NCBI GenBank assembly: GCA_900550315.1
Contig: URRK01000102.1
Span: 1-6,276, forward strand
Reading direction: 5' to 3'
DNA length: 6,276 nt
Source: an uncultured Oscillospiraceae bacterium
GTDB taxonomy: Bacteria > Bacillota > Clostridia > Oscillospirales > Acutalibacteraceae
This document shows positions 1 through 6,052 of the stretch, in pieces. Made by a program: the position numbers and the translations under genes. How positions within the stretch are numbered: position 1 is the first letter of the stretch; each line of letters starts with the position of its first letter. Under the pieces are notes generated by a model. The model saw nothing but the letters and a program-made list of their open reading frames with translations, was not told where the DNA came from and searched no databases.

Positions 1-1
1 T

Positions 2-175
2 GAAAATGGTTCTGAATTATCAGGAGGACAACGACAAAGAATTTCTATTGCTAGAGCCTTCTTAAAAGATGCTCCAATTATCTTAATGGATGAAGCAACA
101 GCTTCATTAGATGTAGATAATGAATCATTGATTCAAGAATCTATTTCTAAATTAATTGAAAATAAAACAGTTTGA
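2..175 (+). pseudogene. ABC transporter ATP-binding domain, 3' fragment cut before the H-loop
   Basis: The first 57 codons read in one frame from position 2 to a TGA at 173-175. They encode the C-terminal half of an ABC ATPase domain: signature motif LSGGQRQRISIARA, a Walker B segment ending in the catalytic pair (IILMDEATA), and a D-loop (SLD). The wording is typical of exporter-type (MsbA-like, fused membrane-ATPase) transporters. In that family the next segment after KTV is a short beta strand and the switch histidine (IAHR). Here the reading frame stops directly after KTV, so the H-loop is missing and this copy could not hydrolyse ATP normally. The fragment is about 30% GC by hand count, much lower than the glg genes in the same window. 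The gene is also cut by the left window edge. Substrate cannot be inferred. Family identity is secure; whether the break is biological or an assembly join is open. Confidence 0.85.
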
Positions 176-368
176 AATAAGGCATGCTGAAAGGGATGCT
201 TAGGGACGAACTGCGCTTGTAAAGAATGGCATCAAAATGGTAATCAATTTCGATGCCATTTTGGCATAAAACGGGGCTGCCGCCCAGCAAAAAGCCAAAC
301 AGCCCGGCCAGCTCGGTTATTGCAATAAACACCAACAGCTTATTTAGTTTAATGGTTTTAACAGTCAT
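147..368 (-). CDS. Start of a small predicted membrane protein, probably truncated
   Basis: A minus-strand frame begins at ATG 368-366 with a strong ribosome binding site (AAAAAGGGGG, 376-385) seven bases upstream, so a real gene start is likely. The first residues are basic (MTVKTIKLNK), followed by one hydrophobic segment at about residues 11-30 (LLVFIAITELAGLFGFLLGG), which looks like a first membrane helix or an uncleaved signal. From about residue 33 the protein loses membrane character. Its last eight or so residues are only the antisense of the ABC fragment, so the original gene probably continued differently and was cut near position 172. The first helix is faintly like that of TspO/MBR-type proteins, but the PP-rich loop that normally follows is absent, so I do not assign that name. 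It lies 65 bp downstream of the AraC-family gene on the same strand and could be cotranscribed with it. Function unknown. Confidence 0.4.
   Translation of the reverse strand: MTVKTIKLNKLLVFIAITELAGLFGFLLGGSPVLCQNGIEIDYHFDAILYKRSSSLSIPFSMPYFKLFYFQLI
226..263. repeat. Two overlapping short inverted repeats
   Basis: ATGGCATC (226-233) is matched by its inverse GATGCCAT (252-259), and CAAAATGG (233-240) by CCATTTTG (256-263). The two 8-bp pairs overlap and are mutually exclusive as hairpins. No T-run follows, so this is not a convincing terminator. It lies just inside the compositional junction and within the doubtful part of the small minus-strand frame. It may be chance or part of a recombination or assembly scar. 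Confidence 0.4.
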
Positions 369-433
369 AAAAATACCCCCTTTTTAATTTTATTGCAGCT
401 AAAAGCAAAAAATACACAAAGGGGGCAAAATGT

Positions 434-1168
434 TTAAATAAGTTTGTATTTTGTAGGCGAAACGCCGTTGCATTTTTTAAATTGCATAGAAAACTGGGCG
501 GCGGTGCAAAAGCCGCAGCTTAACGCAATTTCAGTACAGGTTTTATTGGTGGTTTTTAAAAGCTCTTTAGCGGCCGCCAACCGTTGCTGCAATAAAAATT
601 GGCTGGGAGAAAGTCCTGTAATAGTCTTAAAGCGATGCTGAAAATAATCATAGCTGTAATGCAGCTGCTCTGCCAAATCCGCTAACTGGATTTTTTCGTG
701 AAAATTTTCTTGCAAATAAGTAATAGCATAAGAAAAATCCTGCGGCAGCTGTTTTTTAGGGGCGGTCGTGTTCTGCCGGTAAACGCCAATTAACAACTCT
801 GTTAATTTGGCCTGCAGCATACTTTTATAGCCGGGCGGCTGAGAGCACACCTCGTTTAAAATTTCGTGAATAAGGGTACCGGCAGTATAGTTTTTGTCCC
901 GGTACAGCTTGCTTTCCAGCCGCAAGTCGGTATCAAACTCTAAAAACAAAACGCGGCCGTCTTTTTCGTGCTGCTCGCTGTGCTCTACCCCGGGAAAAAT
1001 AATGTAATAGCTGTTTTTAAAAAAACGGCAAGATTTATTTTCTACAACGGTAGAACCGCACGCAGTTTTGTAATAAACAATTTCGTAATGCCTGTGTTGG
1101 TGCAGCGGAATTTCCGTGCCGCCACGCCGTATAACCGATTGGGCCGTTAACAGTTTGCAATTCAGCAA
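434..1168 (-). CDS. AraC-family transcriptional regulator with N-terminal cupin domain
   Basis: The protein has the two-part AraC layout. The N-terminal half is a cupin-like ligand-binding domain with HQHRHYEIVYY near residues 23-33 and PGVEHSEQ near 59-66. The C-terminal 100 residues carry two helix-turn-helix units: IQLADLAEQLHYSYDYFQHRFK (about 160-181, here named only by its ends I and K) and a second at about 210-231 with the family's IALSCGF and FKK..GVSP pattern. The protein ends only four residues after SPTKY, a normal end for the family. The longest frame begins at GTG 1174, but that codon lies inside the Shine-Dalgarno run (AGGGGG, 1174-1179), so I place the start at TTG 1168-1166, five bases downstream of it, giving 244 residues. 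CTG at 1165 is a less likely alternative. It is divergent from the nucleoside hydrolase gene, which makes that gene a plausible target. Eight cysteines is a high number for this family. The effector is unknown, though a sugar or nucleoside is a reasonable guess. Confidence 0.93.
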   Translation of the reverse strand: MLNCKLLTAQSVIRRGGTEIPLHQHRHYEIVYYKTACGSTVVENKSCRFFKNSYYIIFPGVEHSEQHEKDGRVLFLEFDTDLRLESKLYRDKNYTAGTLIHEILNEVCSQPPGYKSMLQAKLTELLIGVYRQNTTAPKKQLPQDFSYAITYLQENFHEKIQLADLAEQLHYSYDYFQHRFKTITGLSPSQFLLQQRLAAAKELLKTTNKTCTEIALSCGFCTAAQFSMQFKKCNGVSPTKYKLI

Positions 1169-1173
1169 AAACA

Positions 1174-1179
1174 CCCCCT
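1174..1179 (-). promoter_or_regulatory. Ribosome binding site that decides the AraC-family gene start
   Basis: On the minus strand the sequence reads TAGGGGGTGTTTTTGCTG. The G-run is the only plausible Shine-Dalgarno sequence. It overlaps the GTG at 1174, which therefore cannot be used with it, and is well spaced for TTG at 1168 (five bases) or CTG at 1165 (eight bases). Confidence 0.6.
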
Positions 1180-1221
1180 AAAACTTTATGAAAAACCAAA
1201 AGATAAAAACAATAAACGAAT

Positions 1222-1251
1222 TTGTTATAGAACCCCCACGCTTTTTATGCT
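1222..1251 (+). promoter_or_regulatory. Candidate sigma-A-type promoter of the nucleoside hydrolase gene
   Basis: TTGTTA (1222-1227) and TATGCT (1246-1251) are separated by 18 bp and resemble -35 and -10 boxes. A second TATGCT copy follows directly at 1251-1256. Transcription would begin near 1258, leaving a very short leader before the ribosome binding site. The assignment rests on sequence likeness and position only. Confidence 0.4.
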
Positions 1252-1263
1252 ATGCTGTGTGGG
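1235..1263 (+). repeat. Imperfect inverted repeat over the hydrolase promoter and ribosome binding site
   Basis: CCCACGC (1235-1241) can pair with GTGTGGG (1257-1263), seven pairs including one G-U, around a 15-base loop containing the tandem TATGC copies. The right arm overlaps the start of the Shine-Dalgarno sequence GGGAGGTGA (1261-1269). It could be a DNA operator for the divergent AraC-type regulator, or an RNA hairpin masking the ribosome binding site if transcription begins upstream of 1235. Both roles are inference. Confidence 0.35.
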
Positions 1264-1275
1264 AGGTGACAATAA

Positions 1276-2190
1276 ATGTTTAAATTTGAATGTCCAACAA
1301 AAAAGGTTGATGTGGTTTTAGATACCGACGCCTATAACGAAATTGATGACCAATACGCCATTGCATACATGCTGCAAAACCCCGAAAGGCTTAATGTAAA
1401 AGGTATTTGTGCTGCTCCGTTTTTTGGAAACGGAAAATCATTAAATCCGGCTGACGGAATGAAAAAAAGCTTTGAGGAAATTAAAAAGGTTGTTAGCCTT
1501 GCAAACCGGCCGGATTTATTAAACAAAGTTTACCCCGGCAGTGAGCATTACCTTACCAACGAAACAACCCCGGTAAATTCCCCGGCGGCACAATACATGG
1601 CCGATTTAGCCAACAGCTACTCGCCGGAAAACCCATTGTATATTATTGCCATAGGAGCTATTACCAATGTAGCCTCGGCCCTACTACTAAACCCAAGCCT
1701 GCAAAAAAACGCCGTTGTTATTTGGCTTGGCGGAAACAGCGTGCACTATCCGCACAATAACGAATTTAATTTGCGGCAGGATATTGCCGCCGCCAGAATT
1801 GTTTTTGGCTGCGGCGTTGCCTTAGTTCAGCTGCCCTGCGGCGGGGTAGTAGACCATTTTTCAACCTCGCGGTATGAGCTGGAGCATTGGCTTTTAGGCA
1901 AAAACCGCCTGTGCAATTACTTAGTAGAAAACACCGTTCGGGAGGCCGAAAGCTACGCAACCGGAAAGCCGTGGACCCGGGTAATTTGGGATGTTGCAGC
2001 TATTGCCTGGCTGTTAAATGACGGCGACCGCTTTATGGGCTCGGTTTTAATGCCCAGCCCTATTCCGGAGGCCGACCACCACTACAGTTTTGACCCTCGG
2101 CGCCATTTGATCTGCTCGGTTACACACATTAACCGCGACGCCTTATTTGAAGATTTATTTAAAAAATTATCCAACAACAATTTAATTTAA
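1276..2190 (+). CDS. Nucleoside hydrolase family protein (IUNH-like), variant active site
   Basis: This 304-residue protein has the length and fold markers of the inosine-uridine-preferring nucleoside hydrolase family, which splits the N-glycosidic bond of nucleosides to give ribose and free base in a calcium-dependent reaction. The N-terminal metal-binding cluster is present in a variant form, DTDAYNEIDDQYA, with Asp16, Asp18, Asp24 and Asp25. GAITNVASAL (127-136) matches the conserved region with the ligand Asn, and NNEFN (161-165) the substrate-binding Glu-Phe-Asn. Near the C-terminus, where classical enzymes have His-Asp, this protein has Trp238-Asp239 (IWDVAAIA), so the metal-binding Asp is kept but the usual histidine is not. 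That may mean a different base preference or a different ribosyl substrate. There is no signal peptide, so it is cytosolic. The start is ATG with GGGAGGTGA six bases upstream. It is divergent from an AraC-type regulator and ends in a strong terminator, so it is likely a single-gene transcript. Family is secure; substrate is unknown. Confidence 0.92.
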   Translation: MFKFECPTKKVDVVLDTDAYNEIDDQYAIAYMLQNPERLNVKGICAAPFFGNGKSLNPADGMKKSFEEIKKVVSLANRPDLLNKVYPGSEHYLTNETTPVNSPAAQYMADLANSYSPENPLYIIAIGAITNVASALLLNPSLQKNAVVIWLGGNSVHYPHNNEFNLRQDIAAARIVFGCGVALVQLPCGGVVDHFSTSRYELEHWLLGKNRLCNYLVENTVREAESYATGKPWTRVIWDVAAIAWLLNDGDRFMGSVLMPSPIPEADHHYSFDPRRHLICSVTHINRDALFEDLFKKLSNNNLI

Positions 2191-2193
2191 GCT

Positions 2194-2230
2194 AAACCGC
2201 AGCACAAAACAACCGTTTGTGCTGCGGTTT
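2194..2230. terminator. Rho-independent terminator shared by convergent genes
   Basis: AAACCGCAGCACAAA (2194-2208) and TTTGTGCTGCGGTTT (2216-2230) form a perfect 15-bp stem around a 7-base loop. On the plus strand the stem runs into TTTTTAATTTATT, giving a good terminator for the nucleoside hydrolase gene, whose stop is just four bases before the stem. On the minus strand the stem begins six bases after the glgA stop and ends in TTT followed by AT-rich sequence, so it probably also ends the glg operon. Confidence 0.92.
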
Positions 2231-2235
2231 TTAAT

Positions 2236-3657
2236 TTATTCGGTTAAGCCGGTAACCTCTTTGTACAGCTTAATGTACTCGCCGGAGGAGTGCTTCCAGC
2301 TGTTATCACACGCCATAGCGCGGCGCACCAGCTGCTGCCAGCCCTTTTGGTCGGCGTAGCCGCCCAAGGCGCGCCAAACCGCGTTTTCCATATCGTGCGC
2401 GTTGTACATTCCAAAGGTAAAGCCATTGCCGGCGTTGTCGCCGCTGTCTTGAATGGTATCTTTCAAACCGCCGGTCTCCCGCACAATGGGAATGGCGCCG
2501 TACCGCAGCGCAACCATTTGGGCCAGCCCGCACGGTTCACTTTTAGAGGGCATTAAAAACAAATCGGCCGCGGCGTAAATTTTGTGCGCCAGCTCGGGAA
2601 TAAAGCCCAACCGCAGCGCAACCTTTTCGGGGTATTTTACCATCATATCGTGGAAAAAGGTTTCGTATTCCCATTCGCCGGAGCCTAAAATTACAAACTG
2701 CAAGTCGGCCTGCAGCAGCTCCTCAAACACGCATTTTACAAGGTCTATGCCCTTGTGGCCAACCAAACGGCTTACAATGCCAATTACCGGAACCTGGCGC
2801 TGCGGCAGGTTTAAATACTGCTGCAAGGCGCGCTTGTTTTCGGCTTTTCCGGCCAGATTTTCGGCCGTGTAGTTTTGAAAAATCATGGGGTCGGTTGCGG
2901 GGTTGTAAACCTCGGTATCAATTCCGTTTACAATGCCGCAAAGCTTAAACTGCCGCTGCTTTAAAATGCCGTCTAACCCAAAAGAGAACCAGGGGTTTAA
3001 AATCTCCTTTGCGTAGGTGGGGCTAACGGTTGTTACCCGGTCAGCGCACTCAATGGCCCCTTTCATTAAATTCACGCAGCCGTCGTAATCTACCAAATGG
3101 GCGCTGTCATCCGGCAGGCCTAAAACATCGCCGATCAGCTCGTGCCCGTATTTTCCCTGGTACTGAATGTTGTGAATGGTAAATACCGTTTTAATGCCGT
3201 TAAAGGGGGCGTGCGGGTACAGCACCTGCTTGTAAACCGGAACCATGGCGGTTTGCCAGTCGTTGCAGTGAATAACATCCGGCGTAAAATCAATGTAGGG
3301 AATAATTTCGAGCACCGCGCGGGAGAAAAAGGCGAACCGCTCTGCGTCGTCATAGTGCCCGTAAAGCTCGCGGCGTTTAAAGTAATATTGGTTATCTATA
3401 AAATAATAAATAACCCCGTTTACATGCGCCTCAAAAATGCCGCAATACTGGCGGCGCCAGGCAACCGGCACGGTAATGCTGGTAATAAACTTCATTTGGG
3501 CGCGCATCTCCTCCGAAATGCACTCGTAAAGCGGCATTACAATGCGGCAGCCAATAAACCGTTTGCGCAGCGCCTTGGGCAGCGCGCCGGCCACATCGGC
3601 CAGCCCGCCCGACATAGCAAAGGGGTAAGCCTCGCTGGTTGCGTATAAAACCTTCAT
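2236..3657 (-). CDS. glgA: Glycogen synthase (ADP-glucose type, GT5)
   Basis: This 473-residue protein is close to the 477 residues of E. coli GlgA. It transfers glucose from ADP-glucose to the non-reducing end of alpha-1,4-glucan. Visible family features are the N-terminal glycine loop SGGLADVAGALP (16-27), HCNDWQTA (130-137), TIHNIQYQG (160-168), SRLVGHKG (296-303) with the substrate-binding Arg297 and Lys302, and SEPCGLAQM (373-381) with Glu374 and Cys376, followed by RETGGLKD (393-400). The notable change is at residue 15: the lysine of the E. coli K-x-G-G-L motif, which contacts the ADP-glucose phosphates, is methionine here (ATG codon), and the next residue is Ser. The start is ATG with AAAGGAG (3667-3673) nine bases upstream. 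It lies 19 bp after glgD on the same strand and is the last gene of the unit before a strong terminator. All other catalytic landmarks are intact, so an active enzyme is likely. Confidence 0.97.
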   Translation of the reverse strand: MKVLYATSEAYPFAMSGGLADVAGALPKALRKRFIGCRIVMPLYECISEEMRAQMKFITSITVPVAWRRQYCGIFEAHVNGVIYYFIDNQYYFKRRELYGHYDDAERFAFFSRAVLEIIPYIDFTPDVIHCNDWQTAMVPVYKQVLYPHAPFNGIKTVFTIHNIQYQGKYGHELIGDVLGLPDDSAHLVDYDGCVNLMKGAIECADRVTTVSPTYAKEILNPWFSFGLDGILKQRQFKLCGIVNGIDTEVYNPATDPMIFQNYTAENLAGKAENKRALQQYLNLPQRQVPVIGIVSRLVGHKGIDLVKCVFEELLQADLQFVILGSGEWEYETFFHDMMVKYPEKVALRLGFIPELAHKIYAAADLFLMPSKSEPCGLAQMVALRYGAIPIVRETGGLKDTIQDSGDNAGNGFTFGMYNAHDMENAVWRALGGYADQKGWQQLVRRAMACDNSWKHSSGEYIKLYKEVTGLTE

Positions 3658-3676
3658 TTAAACCGGCTCCTTTCTT

Positions 3677-4795
3677 TTACACTACGGCGTTTTTGCGAAT
3701 AAAGGTTAGGTGGGTCTCGGCGCCGCACATCCGCGTGCCGTCCGAGATCGTAACATTTTTATCTAAAACCATGTAAGCTAAATCGGCGTTTTTGCCAATT
3801 ACACAGTCCTGCATAATAATGCAGTTTTTAACCACTGTGCCCTCGCCAACGGTGGCCCCGCGAAAAATAATGCTGTTTTCCACTGTGCCCTCAATTAAAC
3901 AGCCGTCGGCAATCAGGCTGTTAGAAACCTTAGAGCTTAAACCGTAGCGGGTGGGTACATCGTCCCGAATTTTGGTGTAAATCGGCCGCTCGGCGCAAAA
4001 AATATCTTGCCTAACGTTGCTTTGCAACAACGCAAAATTGGCCTTGGCAAAGGTAGCGGGGCTATCAATTACCCAAACGCTGCCGGGCACCTCGTACCCG
4101 TAAATGTTCAGCTGCTGCACCCCGGCTTGAAAAACATCCCGCCACAGGCTGGTTTTGTTGTTCATAACCGCCTCGTTCGCCAGCTTAATAATTAAATCCT
4201 TTTTCATTACAATTAAATTTAAGCTGTAATTGCAGGGAACGCCGCTTTGGCTAATCATTTTAATTTGCTGCACCCGGCCGCCCGGTGCCATTTCCAGCGC
4301 CATTACATCGCCCTCATTCTGCGGCATGGGCCCGTTTTTGTACGCAACGGTAATTTCGGCGCCGCTTTCGGCGTGGCGCTCTAACAGCGCGGTTAGGTCA
4401 ATGTTGCCTACCACGCCGGCGTCGCAAAGCAGCACATATTCCTCCTTGGTGCGGTTTAGGTAGCCGCTAATGGCGTTAATAGATTTTAAGCGGTTGGTGC
4501 ACATGCTAATATCCGAATTAACATACGGCGGTAAAATAGAAAGGCCGCCGCTTTTTCGGTCTAAATCCCAGGCCTTGCCCGAGCCTAAATGGTCTAACAA
4601 CGAATGGTAATTGTATTTAGGAATTACCCCCACATTAGAAATACCGGCGTTAACCATGCAGGAAAGCGGAAAATCTATTAGCCGGTAACGGCCGCCGAAC
4701 GGCACCGAGGCCATAGACCGCGCCGCGGCCAGTTCCCCAATCAGTTCGTCATGCACATTTGCAAAAACAAGCCCGATTACATTTTTGGCTTTCAT
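3677..4795 (-). CDS. glgD: GlgD, non-catalytic ADP-glucose pyrophosphorylase subunit
   Basis: This 372-residue protein is a nucleotidyltransferase-fold paralogue of GlgC with a left-handed beta-helix tail from about residue 286 to the end (repeated hexapeptides such as SLIADGCLIEGTVENS). It keeps VPFGGRYRLIDFPLSCMVNAG (32-51, given here only as the conserved GGRYRLIDFPLS core) and LGSGKAWDLDR (70-80). It lacks the features needed for catalysis: the N-terminal GGxGxRL loop is replaced by FANVHDELIGEL (11-22), the SGDHIY motif by CDAGVVGNI (124-132), and no FEEKP is present. This is the known GlgD pattern in Firmicutes, where GlgD joins GlgC and changes its activity and allosteric response. The ATG overlaps the glgC stop by four bases (ATGA), with AAAGGGGG (4803-4810) seven bases upstream, so the two subunits are probably translated in a coupled way. 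Complex formation with the GlgC here is inferred from the family. Confidence 0.95.
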   Translation of the reverse strand: MKAKNVIGLVFANVHDELIGELAAARSMASVPFGGRYRLIDFPLSCMVNAGISNVGVIPKYNYHSLLDHLGSGKAWDLDRKSGGLSILPPYVNSDISMCTNRLKSINAISGYLNRTKEEYVLLCDAGVVGNIDLTALLERHAESGAEITVAYKNGPMPQNEGDVMALEMAPGGRVQQIKMISQSGVPCNYSLNLIVMKKDLIIKLANEAVMNNKTSLWRDVFQAGVQQLNIYGYEVPGSVWVIDSPATFAKANFALLQSNVRQDIFCAERPIYTKIRDDVPTRYGLSSKVSNSLIADGCLIEGTVENSIIFRGATVGEGTVVKNCIIMQDCVIGKNADLAYMVLDKNVTISDGTRMCGAETHLTFIRKNAVV

Positions 4796-6009
4796 TGCAC
4801 TTCCCCCTTTCCAAGGTCTTGCCGTATCATTGATTTTGGCAGCACCACGGCGTTTTCGCCAATGGTAAGGTCGGCCCCTACTACCGAAACGCCCCAGTCT
4901 TTCAGGTCTTGCATATTCTCCGGCCGCTGGCCAACCTTAGCCCCGGGGCCAATAACGCTGTTTTCGGCCACAATAGAATACTGCACCGAAGCGCCCCTGC
5001 AAATTTTAACGCCCGGCATAATCAGCGAATCGCGAACCTGCGCGCCCTCCTCAATGGTTACATTAGCAAACAGCACCGAAAAATCTACCGTACCAAAAAC
5101 GTTGCAGCCCTCGGTAATCAGCGAATTTTCTACCTGCGCCGTTTGGCCAATGTACTGCGGCGGCAGGGTTGGCGTGCGGGAATAAATACGCCACGCCGGG
5201 TCTGAAAGGTCTAATTCTACCTTGGGGTTTAAAAGGTCCAAATTCGCCTCCCACAGCGAATCAATGGTGCCAACATCCTTCCAATAATCGTTAAAACGGT
5301 AAACATCCATTTTTTCGTTTGCTTTTAGCATATTGGGAATAATGTTTTTGCCAAAATCGTTGGCAGAATTTAAATCGGCCTCATCCTCGGTTAAATATTT
5401 TTTTAGCACCGGCCAGCTGAATACATAAATCCCCATAGAGGCCAAATTGCTTTTGGGGTGCGCCGGTTTTTCCTCAAACTCGTAAATTCGGTCGTTTTCA
5501 TCTACATTCATAATGCCAAACCGTGAAGCTTCCTCCATGGGTACCTCCAGCACGGCAATGGTGCAATCGGCCCCACGCTCCTTGTGCTGATTGAGTAGCT
5601 CGGCGTAGTTCATTTTGTAAATATGGTCGCCCGAAAGAATCAGCACATATTCGGGGTCGTACCGCTCAATAAACGGGATGTTTTGGTAAATGGCGTTGGC
5701 GGTACCCTTGTACCAATCGGCGCCCGAATTTTTTTGGTAGGGCGGCAACACATGCACCCCGCCATTCGAGCGGTCTAAATCCCACGGCTTGCCCGAACCA
5801 ATATAATCGTTTAGCTCCAGCGGCTGGTACTGGGTTAAAACGCCAACCGTTTCGATACCGGAGTTAATGCAGTTAGAAAGTGGAAAATCTATAATTCGGT
5901 ACTTGCCCCCGTAAGGCACAGCCGGTTTGGCAATTTTTTGGGTCAAGACCCCTAAACGGCTGCCCTGGCCGCCGGCCAGCAGCATTGCTACACATTCTGT
6001 TTTTTTCAA
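4792..6009 (-). CDS. glgC: Glucose-1-phosphate adenylyltransferase, catalytic subunit
   Basis: GlgC makes ADP-glucose and pyrophosphate from ATP and glucose-1-phosphate, the committed step of bacterial glycogen synthesis. The 405-residue protein has every catalytic landmark: GGQGSRL (13-19), KPAVPYGGKYRIIDFPLSN (28-46), GSGKPWDLDR (71-80), GTANAIYQN (102-110), SGDHIY (126-131) with the catalytic Asp128, RFGIM (163-167), FEEKP (178-182) with the glucose-1-phosphate-binding Lys181, and YWKDVGTID (242-250). A left-handed beta-helix domain follows from about residue 290. The start is TTG at 6009-6007: AGGGG (6018-6022) lies eight bases upstream, and the resulting N-terminus (MKKTECVAMLLAGG) matches the family. 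The nearby ATG at 6014 is out of frame and stops after two codons. The 43-bp gap to glgB is AT-rich and contains TATATT (6029-6034) as a weak possible internal -10 box. Downstream glgD overlaps by four bases. Confidence 0.98.
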   Translation of the reverse strand: MKKTECVAMLLAGGQGSRLGVLTQKIAKPAVPYGGKYRIIDFPLSNCINSGIETVGVLTQYQPLELNDYIGSGKPWDLDRSNGGVHVLPPYQKNSGADWYKGTANAIYQNIPFIERYDPEYVLILSGDHIYKMNYAELLNQHKERGADCTIAVLEVPMEEASRFGIMNVDENDRIYEFEEKPAHPKSNLASMGIYVFSWPVLKKYLTEDEADLNSANDFGKNIIPNMLKANEKMDVYRFNDYWKDVGTIDSLWEANLDLLNPKVELDLSDPAWRIYSRTPTLPPQYIGQTAQVENSLITEGCNVFGTVDFSVLFANVTIEEGAQVRDSLIMPGVKICRGASVQYSIVAENSVIGPGAKVGQRPENMQDLKDWGVSVVGADLTIGENAVVLPKSMIRQDLGKGEVQ

Positions 6010-6017
6010 AACATCAA

Positions 6018-6022
6018 CCCCT
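6018..6022 (-). promoter_or_regulatory. glgC: Ribosome binding site supporting the TTG start of glgC
   Basis: The minus strand reads TTAGGGGTTGATGTTTTGAAA. AGGGG is eight bases from the TTG that opens the glgC frame and only three bases beyond which lies the out-of-frame ATG (ATG TTT TGA). The spacing favours TTG. The stop codon of the two-codon ATG frame overlaps the TTG. Confidence 0.65.
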
Positions 6023-6052
6023 AATCTTAATATAACTTAAAAATATTAAAAA

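Noticed and set aside
173..198. Reading TGA as Trp to extend the ABC frame, as in Mollicutes
   Set aside because: The residues gained do not match the expected IAHR segment, so recoding does not restore the domain.
416..441. AAGGGGG followed by ATG TTT AAA TAA on the plus strand, echoing the MFK start of the hydrolase gene
   Set aside because: It is a three-codon frame that ends at once and overlaps the 3' end of the AraC-type gene; likely chance.
1276..2190. Part of a new defence or mobile system formed by the regulator and hydrolase
   Set aside because: No transposase, integrase, toxin, nuclease, repeat array or other defence gene is visible; a metabolic role is the simpler reading.
3142..3648. 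A 168-codon open frame on the plus strand
   Set aside because: It is fully antisense to glgA, has no family likeness and no convincing ribosome binding site; glgA is strongly supported on the other strand.
4751..5185. A 144-codon open frame on the plus strand
   Set aside because: It is antisense to the glgC-glgD junction and shows no recognisable motif; a shadow of the codon pattern of the real genes.
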